The notes under the pieces were generated by a model. That model was not told the DNA's origin and did not search any database. It worked only from the letters and a program-made list of their open reading frames with translations. From Talinum fruticosum (lineage: Eukaryota > Streptophyta > Magnoliopsida > Caryophyllales > Talinaceae): a stretch of 64,000 bases of DNA. Below, one piece after another: positions 53,321-64,000 of the stretch (position 1 is its first letter; each line of letters opens with the position of its first letter). The translations under genes and the position numbers were made by a program. The DNA is taken from NCBI GenBank assembly GCA_021018815.1, contig JAITYX010000002.1, forward strand, positions 8,339,001 through 8,403,000. Direction: 5' to 3'.

Positions 53321-54228
53321 TATTCGTATGTCAATTTCTTGATTTAAAAAATTACTAAGAGAAAATTGAGCATTTTTATGAAAAAAACTACTAAAATCAG
53401 TATCTACACAAATTCCTATTTTAAAATAATCATTCCTTTTTCATACCTTTGTTGGATTCTCTCATTTGTGTGTTCATACTTTTCTTATTTTTTGGGTTTT
53501 TTTGGGAGAAATTCTATTCTTTGGGCATGTACTTTTAGTGGAGAAGTTGATGAAGGACACATGAATGTATCTTCTCATTCTTGATGATTAATTTACATCA
53601 TTTGACCACTTGCTCAAGATATATGCTTGGGTGCCCGATAACGAGAGGGTCCTCTGTAAATCATTTTGCTTTCATCTTTTTTTGGAGGGAATGGAGTTTG
53701 CTTTCATCTTACTACCATTGGTTGTCCTGTTGTCTGTCAATAAGGAAATTAATTTGTAAAGATTAATTTGTAAAGATTAATGGCAGTGCTGGGAGGTAAA
53801 AGTTCTTTTGCCTTAACGAGTACATTAGAGTGACAAGAATTCATTATATATTGCTCCTTAATTGGTGTATAAGAATTCATTCTATATTGCTCCTCAATTG
53901 GTGTATTTGTGGGAATTACAAACATTTTGTCAAATTATTAATAGAGACCCCTGATTTTTTTTTCTCCATCAGCCTTCAAAAGGTTTATGTGCTGGCCATT
54001 TGCATTGTTCATTATACCATGTTTTACGAGTGTTATTTAGAATGATATGTACTTTTTTTGGCAATTGTTCACCCTCCCCCAATTTCTAAAGTGAATTTGA
54101 TATGCTAGGGTATGATTATAAGTTGTGGTTATTCAACGGTTGCAGCAACTAAGTATATTTGCAACTAAGTATATTTGCCCAATTGTTGTTTGTTATGTAT
54201 TGAACTGTTTGTTTGTTATATAGGATTG
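53321..54228. other. Non-coding spacer with small tandem duplications
   Basis: A 36-bp direct repeat (AAGAATTCATTATATATTGC and its near copy) at about 53836-53905, a doubled TTAATTTGTAAAGATTAA at 53750-53780, and a 17-bp doubled GCAACTAAGTATATTTG at 54145-54177. No gene is seen. Confidence 0.6.
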
Positions 54229-56488
54229 ATGAGTCCGATTAGGAAATTCGTTGGCAAGCTTACTGAAAGACCTAGACCCTACACTATTAAGGTTAAGGTT
54301 GTTGAAAAATGGAGGCCTACAGTTTCACCCAAAAAACCAAATTCCAAAAATTTGTGTTGCAAGATGATAAGGTGATAAGGTTATGTATTGAATTGTTGTA
54401 TTAATTTTTATGTTTAATTAGTGTTTACTTAAAATTTTTTAAATTATCAAATTGTAGGGGAAAAGATACAAGGTACTGTATTTGGTGATGATGTTGACCA
54501 TTATGACAGTGCACTTCATCAACACAAAGAGTATGAAATTTCAAATGCACCTCTAAAGCTTGTCAAAGAAAATTTACGCAGTAGGGCAAATGAGGTTGAG
54601 ATGTATTTTAACACAAATACAGTTATTCGCCCTTTATTCCATTCAAATATTAATGATAATATACCTAAATTTCGTGACCTATCATCAATTGATCTTGTAC
54701 CAAGGTCAAAAGAATTTTACGGTAATAGTTATTCTTAATTTTGTTTATTTAATCATTTTGGTGTTTATGGATGCAATATTGGAGTATCAAATTTATTTGT
54801 ACTAATCTTTCATAATTTGGAGTGTTCTTTTAGACATCCTTGGAGTTGTTCTTTTGGTTGCTCCCATAAAACACATCAGAAAACAAGAAGGTGCAAGAGA
54901 GGTTGATGTGCGTGAGATAGTTGTTATTGACCAAAGGTATGTATATGACGTCAAGTTCTATACATTGATGCAATCGGTTATGATTTATTTCCTACACAGT
55001 TTTAAGGGATTGTTTAAAGTTTAAACCTTATTATTTTTTTCCTATGTAGTGTTCACCACCCTTTTACAATTTCTGCTTGGGGTGATCTTGCATCAAAAGA
55101 ATGTGAGCATCTTAATGATGTTGTGAAGTCGTATCCTAATGTTGGCTTCACTTCTTTACAAGGATCAAGATATGGAGGTTTCATTGTACCTACTTTAGTT
55201 AATTATTATGTGTGTTTGTTTATATGTTAATGAAGAATACTATTGTAACTTATGTTGTGTTTCCCAGGTTTTTCTTTGTCAACAACAATGTCCACTCGCG
55301 TTTTATTTAATGTTGTGGGAGAAAAGGCTTTGTTGTTAATTTTATGGTTAGTTTTTTTATAGCGTTCTTATTATAGTATGTTTTATATCATTTTGGCTTA
55401 CAATGTTTTTTTTTTTAACTTTGTGAAGGGCGAAAACTCATCTTCCTGTACTGAAAGATTTGACATGTAAAGTTCTGGCTGTGCGCTTACCAAAAGCACA
55501 ACCCATGCTTATGTCTGTTGCTGCCTTGAATAACAAGCAGGTTTAATATTTCTTTCTTGCTCTTGTCTATTTCCTTCCTTGCTACTTTATGATAGCATTA
55601 TATAGCATGATATAATTGTAAGTGCATCTGCTAATAAACATTAATATCATATGCAGGTTTATGATACATTACCTAATGAGAAGATATGGTTATCTGGGCA
55701 TATTGTGCACTTAGAAAAAACATGATCAAAATGTATTTAGGGTGTGATTGATGTAGGAAGAAATGTGATGTACATAAAGGGAACTCTTTTGCATGCACTA
55801 ATGTATATTGCAGTCAGAAAACAAGTGTATCAATACCAAGGTTAAGTGTGTACTACTATAAATGCTTTGTTTGTTTTGGTCTTCTAATAAGCACAACCAT
55901 GTTTGCACTTTTCTTTAAAAAATTTTAATGCAATGCTTCTTCATTCCAGGATGACTCTAAACTTCATCTTGACAGATGATACAGATTCAGTTAAACTCAC
56001 TGCATTTACCACGAAGCCCAAAAAATGTTAAATGCAAATGCTGAAGACTTACATAATATGTCAAATAAGGTACATGTTTCATTTAATGTCTTCTGCATTA
56101 AATCTACTTTTATGAAAATCCTTTTTTGTTCAACATATCGTATTTACATAAAAATCTATAGTATATAAATTTACATTTTAACCTAGGTCATGGGATCTTA
56201 AATTACTTTAATTTCTCACATTAGAAGAGAATAGGTTGGTTATAGATATTATATTTTAGCAAGGGTCAAGATTGAGTCATGTTTCCTTTCTACTATAAAC
56301 TGTCAACAAGTGCATAATATTCATTAATGTGGTGTAGGATTTTGAGAAATTGATGACCAAAGCTGGTGAGGAACTTCTAAAAAGGACAATTTATATCCAA
56401 GTTGTGCCTTCTTCTTCCCTTGCACATAGCAAGATATTGAAGTGGTTGCTGAATTGTGTTTCCTTTGAATCACCAGAAGTGTATTAGC
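54229..56488 (+). pseudogene. Replication protein A 70-kDa subunit-like gene, decayed, Helitron-associated type
   Basis: Exons that can be followed: 54229-54371, 54458-54721, 54834-54936, 55050-55177, 55268-55346, 55429-55540, 55657 onward, 55738-55841 and 56339-56488. OB-fold text includes RPYTIKVKVVEKWRPTVSP, GTVFGDDVDHYDSALHQHKE, KFRDLSSIDLVPRSKEFY and HHPFTISAWGDLASKE. The C-terminal zinc-binding region reads CRKKCDVHKGNSFACTNVYC, as in RPA1. An in-frame TGA sits between the first two Cys of that finger, and the frame shifts nearby, so it is not functional. RPA1-like genes are carried by many plant Helitrons, and a PIF1-type helicase lies downstream on the same strand. It could also be a degenerate host RPA1 paralogue. 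Confidence 0.7.
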
Positions 56489-56877
56489 TTTTGGTTGATT
56501 TTAGTACTCTATCAAAACACTATGGCTTCTAGCATTGTGTTTTATACATTCTATTAGTTTTAAAGTCATTTGGCTTAGATTTGGATTAATATCATTGAAT
56601 CTTTAAGCTATGTATGCAATTTGGAATTTAGTTCCTTTGGACATATGATATTTTCAGAAGGGTTTACTTTTGACTCAAAAGATGTAGGTTAACTGTTAAT
56701 GTAACCATGTATCCCATTTAAATTTACTTACTTTTTGAAAGTTTTACAATTTACAATTAGAGATGTAGGTTAGCTATTAATATTAGTTTTCGTAATCTCT
56801 CTCTAAAAATGATTTTTTTAATAGATCTAATTTAATTTTCAAAGTTATTTACACGTTTAGAAATCATTGAAAACCAT

Positions 56878-57092
56878 TGTCATCAAGCTATATATTTTAA
56901 ATTTAAAAATAAGTAAATTTATATCTATGGTAACTTATTCAACAAGAAATAAAAAAATTTCACTTTTGTATTGTTCTCTAAATTGTCATCAAGCTATAAA
57001 TTCAAATTTAAAAATAAGTAAGTTTATAACTATCAATGGTAACCCATTCAACAATAAAGAAAAAAATATCATTTTTATATTGTTCTCTAATT
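56878..57092. repeat. Tandem duplication, unit about 108 bp
   Basis: GTCATCAAGCTATA begins both copies (56878 and about 56986), and both contain AATTTAAAAATAAGTAA and end near TATTGTTCTCTAA. The copies have diverged by scattered changes. Confidence 0.85.
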
Positions 57093-57221
57093 TTTTAAGG
57101 TATTTTTAAGCGGCTGGTGCATAATTATACAAAGTTTGGTGTACAATTATACAAAATTAGGTTGTAATGCTTTACTCTGTGGAGCAATAAATATCCTACT
57201 GATTGCATCTCCATCTTATAC

Positions 57222-59402
57222 TATATATAGACCTGGGCATTGGATAGGGTGTCCAGGTGGGTTGAATTGGGTGAACTGAAAAATAAGGTCAAAACCCATT
57301 TGATAAGTTAAATGGATTGGGCATGAAATGGGCCACCCATTAAGTGACTTTTTGGGCCTGGACTGGACGGGTACTGGGCCACCATGGTTTTGCTGCTCTG
57401 TGTTCGCAAAAGCTTTTCCGGAATTGGAGGTGTCAGTGAGTTGGAAAAGTGAGGGCCAATATTGGAAAAAGTCGTTGAGGGCGGCACATGCCCCTCCTAC
57501 GCCGTTGCAACTTTTACCCTTGTTAGAGAGAGAGAGAGAGGCGCGGGGTGGGGGGAGGTTTTGAGGACGGCGAAAAAATGTAGGGTAAATTGACCCAAAA
57601 TCGGCCTTCAAGTAATTTTTGGGTTTAAGTCTTTTTAAACATTTGTACATAAATAAAAATATAAATATAAAATATACATAAATAAAAATATAAATAAAAA
57701 CGATTATCAAATAAAAATACAATCTATTTTTAATGTAAATTCAAACAAACTCTTAATGAATATTGCCTGTAAATAGAAATGTAAATAGAAACGAATATAA
57801 AATATAAATAAATTCTGTTTTCCATGTAAAGTCAAACAGACCTTTAATAAATATTGTTTATAACTTAAAATTTGACAACTTTATAGGAACGAAATCAAAG
57901 CCAGTACTGAGAGGCTATTAATTATATTGAATAATTTGGAAGATCATAATTCAATATTACTGCTATTTTAGCTATATTTTAGCATCATAAAACGGAAAAA
58001 TAACTTAAACGTCGTCTTTGATGTACTTATAGCTTCGTTACTGCAACCCGAGTTAAGTTGCTAGCCATGCATGGTTTCAGGGATATATTTTAAATCTGCC
58101 TTTTATATCAATTCTTATTGGTGCCATTCATTTGGACTATGCTTACCATTTAATTTAATTTGCTAATGCCATGTAATCTACATATTAAACAACAAACTGT
58201 GAAACCCTCCCAAGTCTTTGTTGATTGTTTAATTTTAGCTGAGAACCAAGACAAGGAAATGTTTGTTCATAGAATCAACATTCATTCATCTACAATCTAC
58301 CCATTTTTTCTAGTGATCTCTCTCATTTTTGGTTGGGCTTGGCAACAAAGATAAGATCGATCATCCTGATTAGAACAGGAAATGAAATCTGATGCTCAGA
58401 ACACAAGGGTTTTTGAAGGATGGCAGGACTTGTGTGGTATGTGTCACCTTTACCAACTCCTATATTGTATAGTTGGGAGACTAATCTTATGATTCACGCG
58501 TATACCCAAGTTTACTACCCGGAAGAACTCGTAATCTAGGAATCAACTTCCCATCTAACGTTATGTTTGTTATCTCTATTATTTCGTCACATATGTATTT
58601 AGTAAATTGCTTCATGAGGCCCAAAGTCATACTTAAATTTTTAAACTTTCTTCTCGACAGAACATACAAGGTTTACAAGCATCACGGGACAAAGCCCTCA
58701 GGTTGTGGGAATTCAAAATTGCTTTGGAGGTCTCCACGAACCTTCCCACGGCCTATGGGAACACCCGCGGTGGGTATTTTGGGTTAAATAAATCGCTGCT
58801 GGCCACCACGGCCTGCCCCACAGCCTGTGGGCGCACCGGCAGTGGGTATTTTGGGTTAAATAAACTGCTGCTGGCCACCACGACCAAGGTTTACAAGCAT
58901 CATGGAGCAAAGTCCTCAGGTTGTGGGAATTCAAAATTGCTTTGGAGGTTTCCACGGACCTTCCCACGGCCTGTGGGAGCACCCGTGGTGGGTATTTTGG
59001 GTTAAATAAACTGTTGTTGGCCACCACGGCCTGCCCACGGCCTGTGGGAGCACCCGTGGTGGGTATTTTGGGTTAAATAAACTGCTGCTGGCCACCACGC
59101 CCTGCCTCACAGCCTGTGAGAGCACCATGAGTATTCATATACATATTGGCATTGGCTAATTATTAACATTGGCTATGTATATATATTATTTCATATATGT
59201 ATTCATATATATATTGGCATTGGACAGTTCTACTCACCATGAGTTTTGAAGTTTGATAATGGCTCAAATTGGGTGGGCCTTGGGTGGTCAGGGCCATTTG
59301 ACCCATGACCCGACCCGACCCATTTAAAAAATTAGCTGCCTAGCCCAGCACGTTAAGTAAGTGGGCGGGCCCAACCCGGCCTGTTGGCCAGGTCTATATA
59401 TA
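57222..59402. mobile_element. 2.2-kb terminal-inverted-repeat element, probably non-autonomous hAT
   Basis: The 16-mer CTATATATAGACCTGG (57221-57236) is matched exactly by its reverse complement at 59388-59403. The simplest reading is an element from 57230 (GACCTGG) to 59394 (CCAGGTC), flanked by the 8-mer TATATATA on both sides (57222-57229, 59395-59402), fitting hAT. Because that 8-mer is its own reverse complement, TIR and duplication cannot be fully separated. The termini continue with GGGTTG/CAACCC-rich text. No transposase is visible. It holds a GA run at 57523-57540 and the tandem array at 58660-59125. It sits between the RPA-like and helicase remnants. Confidence 0.7.
58660..59125. 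repeat. Hairpin-bearing tandem array, 71-72-bp units inside a larger 218-bp unit
   Basis: TGGGTATTTTGGGTTAAATA occurs at 58771, 58843, 58989 and 59060, spacing 72, 146 and 71. AGGTTTACAAGCATCA starts two larger units (58668 and 58888). Each small unit has a short palindrome (CCCACGGCCTGTGGG) and a wider inverted pair (CCGTGGTGGG with GGCCACCACGG). GC content is far above the surroundings. Open frames here on both strands come from the repeat. Confidence 0.88.
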
Positions 59403-60012
59403 GTTCACATAGACCTTGTACTCATGGAATGAAGAATGAAATGAAGTGGCGTTGGCTTAGCTTAATATGGCAATAAATATCCTACCGCTTTCAAGAATGT
59501 TGAGAAATCCTTAAGTGTTGACTCATGTACTCATCATTAAAATTTACAATCTCACTTATCACATATTTCACTTGAATCATATGCATCAATTGTAATAACT
59601 CACATTTACAAAATTCACTTCAAACTTCTTCTATTTGAGAATTTTTCTTAGTGTATTTTGTTGGTTGTCCTCTAAAATTTACTTAACACTAAAACCTCAC
59701 TATCATATTTAATGCTTATGTGTCTCTGAAAATAAGTTACATATTTCTTTGAATATGATGTATTTTGCCCTTAGATCCGACTAATTTCATGATTTCTTAG
59801 GTGAAGTTCTATTAAATATAATTTAAAAATTTTAACCTTAAAAATCTAAAAATAGCCATTAATTATAATTTAAAAATTTTTAACTTTAAATTAAAAATCT
59901 AAAAAGGGCACACAATTTGAACTAACTGAAAGTGGATATGATCAATTACTGAGCCTCATAACAGTTTTTTTTTTTTCCAATTAGTAACAGTAATTATCCA
60001 CACAAATAGGAT

Positions 60013-60095
60013 GGAAACTCACATATTTTATCCTTTAAGGGGAGGAAACCAACGTGTCTTATCCTTTGAGGGAAGGAAACTAACATGGCTTATCC
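60013..60095. repeat. Tandem repeat, 31-bp unit, about 2.7 copies
   Basis: Copies begin at 60013, 60044 and 60075 with GGAAAC and contain CTTATCCTTTGAGGG-type text. Confidence 0.85.
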
Positions 60096-60290
60096 TAAGT
60101 TCAATCATTTATAATTATTGATATAAAGAATAAGAATTAAATGCCTGAATCTTCTATATAGACCCAACCATTTTATAAGTTGAGTATTGAGTATTTTCCA
60201 AATAGTTCTTATGAAGTTAAATAATGGACTTCGGATAAGAATTCAAATGGTATTATATTCACAATGAGATTTGTATGTTTGAATTTTTTT

Positions 60291-60333
60291 CTTTATGATT
60301 TATGATTTATGATTTATGATTTATGATTTATAA
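60291..60333. repeat. Heptamer repeat (TTTATGA)n
   Basis: About six TTTATGA units in a row, ending in TTTATAAA. Confidence 0.9.
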
Positions 60334-60716
60334 ATTTATTAATTTTAGTGCATCTTTTCATTTGTTTCCAGATGTTGCAAACACTTTGAAGTTGGAAAGG
60401 TAATAAACTCTATTACACGTATGTTACTCGCAAATCATCTTATCAAAAAGTTTCTTTACATTACAAAAACTTTTTCTTTTTGAAAATATATTACCTATAA
60501 TTCTGACATGATAAAGTATTTTCGCATAATAATATATTCTGGCATGCAAAATCAACTCTTCTATATGTTCTATCTTATTGACTTCAATTATATTTTTTTA
60601 CCTATAATAATTTATTATACACCTAAATTCTATCTTATATTGTATTCTGTAATTGTTAATTCTAAAATTTTGATTTGACATATCATATGATGGTGAAGGT
60701 TTAGAAACTGTCATAT

Positions 60717-62811
60717 CAGATGAACATCAAACTAAGACAATGTTGTTGCAATTTTTGCAATCAACACACAAAGAGCACATGGTCCTAAATATGTATACTG
60801 AGAGTTTCCAGAACATTTTGTTTGGCATGAGAAAGAAGAGAGTGGAAACCTAGACAAAGAGGCATTGCTGTGGGAAGAATTGCCTTTGTGGCACCATCAG
60901 AAAGTGAAAGATTTTACTTACGCCTCTTATTAGCAAATATACATGGGCCAAAATCATTTGAAGACTTGCTCACAGTTAATGGCTATAAATGCTCTTCATT
61001 CCAAGAGGCAGCAATGAAGCGTGGAATTCTTGAAGAAGACAACTCTACTGAGCAATGTCTACTAGAAAGTGTGTGTGTTCAAATGCCAAGTGCTTTGCGG
61101 AAACTATTTGCTATGCTACTTATCTTTTGTGAACCTGCAAATCCAAGAAATTTGTGGACCAAATATTATGCTCACCTATCTGAAGACTTCAATCATAAAG
61201 AGCCAAGAAATCCAGAATTTGTTCACAGGCAAACTGTCATGGACATCCAAAAATCATTAGAAAGTATAGGTAAGTCATTATCTAATTTTGGACTAGGTGA
61301 CCTCCTTGTCAATCAAGAGCATGCCTTGCATTCAACAAAAGATATAATAGATGCACTTACAGCAGACGTTCCAGCTGAATACGTTAATGCTCACAAGATG
61401 CTTAATCAAGAGCAACAGGCTGCTTACAAAGAGATAATGTCTCATGTTAAAACCAACAAGCCAGGTGCATTCTTCCTAGATGGTCCAGGAGGCTCGGGAA
61501 AAACTTTTCTATATTGTGCTTTATATGCCAAAATTCGCCAACTAAGGAAAATTGTGTTGCCAACAGCCACATCAGGTATTGCAGCTTCAAATATTCCTAC
61601 TGGAAGAACTTCACATTCTAGGTTTAAAATTCCTGTTGATGAAGAAGCGACAGGCATGTGTAGTATTGGAAAATAGACAAGCTTTGCTCAATTGATTAAC
61701 AAAGCATCTTTGCTTATATGGGATGAAGCATCAATGGCCCACAAACAAAACATCGAAGCTCTGAATGCAATGTTGCAGGACATTTGTGACTCAAAGGAAG
61801 TTTTTGGAGGTAAAGTGATTGTTTTTGGGGAGATTTCAGACAGGTTCTGCCTGTTGTACGTAAGAAAACCTTATGGGAAGCTGTAGAAGCCAGTTTGGTA
61901 AGCTCACCTTTGTGGTGCCATATTAAAAAGTCAAATTAATTGAAAATGTTCGTGCCAGAGAAGATCCTGAATTTTCAGATTTCCTCCTTCGTTTAGGAAG
62001 TGAAAATTTACAACGTCACACAAGCAGTTTTGTCAAATTATCAGAAAGATTATTGCCTTGTATTCGTACAACAGACTCAGCACTAACAAATTTAATCGAG
62101 GAAGCACTGCCGGAACTGAAGAGCAACACAATTGATCCACACATATTTTCCAAACGAGCCATTTTAGCTCCTCTAAATGAAAAAGTTGATGCAATCAATA
62201 GTAAAATCATTGGAAACTTCCCAGGGGATAGTGTGATTTACAAAAGTTTTGACTCAGTTTGGGACAACCAAACAACTTATCCTCCTGAATTTCTAAATTC
62301 TTTGTCACCTCTTGGACTGAGCCTGCATAAGCTCATACTGAAGAAAGATTGCCCTATTATTCTACTTCGCAATTTAGATCCATCCAATGGGTTGTGCAAT
62401 GGAACAAGGCTAACCTCCAAAGGCTTCTCTCCTAACATGATCCAATGTGAAATTGCAACGGGTTATCATAAAGGAACACTTGTTCTACTACCAAGGATAA
62501 CTTTAAGACCATCAACATCTTCTAAATACCCAGTTGACTTTTAGAGAAAACAATTTCCAATCATATTGAGTTTTGCAATAACAATTAATAAGTCTCAAGG
62601 TCAAACATTGCAGCAAGTTGCCATCTATCTCAAGCAACCATGTTTTTCACATGGACAATTGTATGTTGCAATGTCAAGAGCACGAAAAGCTAGCCAGCTC
62701 AAAAATTTTTATGATGCTGAAGACAATGTAACTGAACATGCCACATCAGTTCAAAATATTGTTGCCTTCGAAGTTCTCATACAGGCAAATGTACAATCCA
62801 TTGATGATTAA
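60717..62811 (+). pseudogene. PIF1-like DNA helicase of Helitron type, broken
   Basis: Upstream text reads HKEHMVLNMY, then EFPEHFVWHEKEE in one frame and EWKPRQRGIAVGRIAFVAPS in the next, so a frameshift lies near 60835. ERFYLRLLLANIHGPKSFED follows, the usual block before the helicase core. Motif I is DGPGGSGKTFLY, motif II LLIWDEASMAHKQ, and the late motifs [14 protein letters not shown] and [10 protein letters not shown]. Defects are TAG at 61674-61676 in place of Gln (K-stop-TSFAQ), a frameshift just before the GDFRQVLPVVRK motif (about 61830), TAA at about 61937 with a further frame change before ENVRAREDPEFSDFLL, and TAG at 62542-62544. The order of motifs is otherwise intact. Helitron Rep/helicases carry this helicase at their C-terminus. 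Confidence 0.85.
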
Positions 62812-64000
62812 TATACACCTACATAGATATTTCCACTCAATTTTGGTATTCACATTACTAATCATCATTTTATTCTTTCTTTCTACTGCAAACTTTTTCT
62901 AGAAAATTAATTTCTAAATCTGTTTATAACCTTACTGTTTCAATTTTTTCATGTCAACTTCATGTTTAGTAACTGCTTCCATTGTTAACTTGTTGTATCA
63001 ATAGAGAGTGATGACAGATGGAGGGCAAATGTTCAATGGAAAAGAGGAGATATGGAGTTCATTCTTACAAGGGGAAGAGGGATTGTTCCTGTTCAATAAA
63101 ATTTGTTGCCTTTTTAATAAGTAGGACTTATATATAAATATTGTATCACAGTGTGCTAAAGTTGGTGATTCAAAATACTAATTTACTTGGACTTTTATGG
63201 TAATCAACAACTTTATTTCAAAGCGTATAGTTTTGTTAAGATTTAGTCTAACAAGGTACTGATAAGTATGAACATGGTTTGAGTATGCCAAGCAAGTTAG
63301 GTCACCATCTAACAAGCGCCTCTTCAAAATTTATAACTGAAAAAATTTCAGGTTCAAACTTCAATAGGCAGGATGGCAATTCAATTATTAGCTGACTGTC
63401 TAACTAGCGCCTCTGCAGAAACTTATAATCGACCAATAAGAACTGTTTTTTTTTTCAAAAAAAAAATGAGGACAGATAATGAATCAACGATAAAAATGGG
63501 ATAAACTTGGTTACTTATTCCACAATGAAAAGGACAAATCTCCCTAAGAATAACCCCACCTAAGATCCCTAATTTTATTGATATCATAATCTAAACAGAC
63601 TAACTGATTCAAATATCAAAAAACAATTCAGAATCACAATTAAGTCAATTTATCAATACAAAAAAAAAGATACTGAAGTCAATTTTATGTTAAATTTATC
63701 ATTAGCAATCTATATATATAATTTCCTATATATATACATATATGTATTGACACCCAAGAGTTCTACCCCAATAAATGTTGAGGGTTCAATATATACTCTT
63801 ACTTTCTACAACTTATTTAATTGCATATAACTCCTTAGTTTCAATAGACCTAAATATTATAAACCAAAAGGTAGAAGACATTTTAGAAAGACATTTGACT
63901 TGGAGCTGCCCATACTCCAACCAATATATGGATAAGTGGCATGACGAAGTACAAATGAATAAAGGACGTAAAAAGAGAATACATACAAGTTTTAGGAAGT
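62812..64000. other. Flank of the helicase remnant, no terminus fixed
   Basis: AT-rich. Two related strings, CTAACAAGCGCCTCTTCA (about 63310) and CTAACTAGCGCCTCTGCA (about 63401), about 91 bp apart, mark a diverged duplication. I saw no convincing Helitron 3' end (hairpin followed by CTRR). TATA-rich runs are near 63710-63745. Confidence 0.4.

Larger units (their letters stand above)
59403..60716. other. AT-rich spacer before the helicase remnant
   Basis: No coding sequence is recognised; the Rep nuclease expected upstream of a Helitron helicase was not found. It contains the tandem repeats at 60013-60095 and 60291-60333 and a doubled ATAATTTAAAAATTTT block (59818-59885). Confidence 0.45.

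Noticed and set aside
57216..57722. 168-residue minus-strand frame
   Set aside because: It spans the TIR end of a mobile element and a low-complexity TAAATAAAAATA stretch; the composition reflects repeats.
58703..59128. Overlapping frames of about 65-104 residues on both strands
   Set aside because: They arise from the tandem array, whose unit lengths leave frames open; the repeated residues simply mirror the DNA repeat.
60870..62811. Intact host PIF1 helicase
   Set aside because: In-frame stops, several frame changes and the ERFYLR...GPKSFEDL block typical of Helitron helicases point to a dead mobile-element gene.

Overview
The window is nuclear DNA of a flowering plant, most likely a eudicot. 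It shows AT-rich intergenic sequence, short exons with GT-AG introns, many microsatellites and MITEs, and plant-only gene families (phytoene synthase, alpha-expansin, NAC, PORR, sucrose synthase). I could not assign a genus.

Layout: a fragment of an unrecognised gene enters from the left edge (127-792, +), and a decayed RNase H domain of a LINE-type element lies at about 2950-3300 (-). The gene-rich core follows: UDP-glucose pyrophosphorylase (4072-9962, +, 21 exons); a NAC transcription factor of the NAC020/045/086 clade (11042-13646, -); a PC-esterase-like membrane protein (17298-18408, +); an EXPA13-like expansin (19370-22910, -); a small conserved protein related to the plant 'p53/DNA damage-regulated' family (28553-30541, +); a PORR-domain organelle RNA-binding protein (32516-33780, +); a SUS6-type sucrose synthase (36269-40089, -, 12 exons); and phytoene synthase (46084-49629, +, 6 exons). 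From about 50 kb on the sequence is repeat-rich: a MITE, a Cf/Ve-like receptor-like-protein pseudogene (52267-53320, -), a decayed RPA1-like gene (54229-56488, +), a 2.2-kb terminal-inverted-repeat element with hairpin-rich tandem repeats (57230-59394), and a broken PIF1-like helicase of Helitron type (60717-62811, +).

Gene links: UGPase and sucrose synthase both make or use UDP-glucose. The NAC and SUS6 clades are known from phloem sieve elements. From memory, NAC, the PC-esterase, EXPA13 and UGP match Arabidopsis genes clustered around At3g03200-At3g03250, and PSY, NAC086 and UGP2 cluster on the paralogous segment around At5g17230-At5g17310. The core therefore looks like an ancestral syntenic block.

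The most important caution is that five otherwise well-conserved genes (UGP, PC-esterase, PDRG-like, PORR, PSY) each carry one small indel at or beside a homopolymer or dinucleotide run. Residual long-read consensus errors explain this better than five independent gene deaths. The most unusual items are a 103-bp, about 94% identical inverted repeat at 26101-26472; two phase-compatible exons downstream of SUS6 that would add a membrane-spanning tail; nested MITEs with 10-bp target duplications; and the hairpin-bearing tandem array at about 58660-59125.
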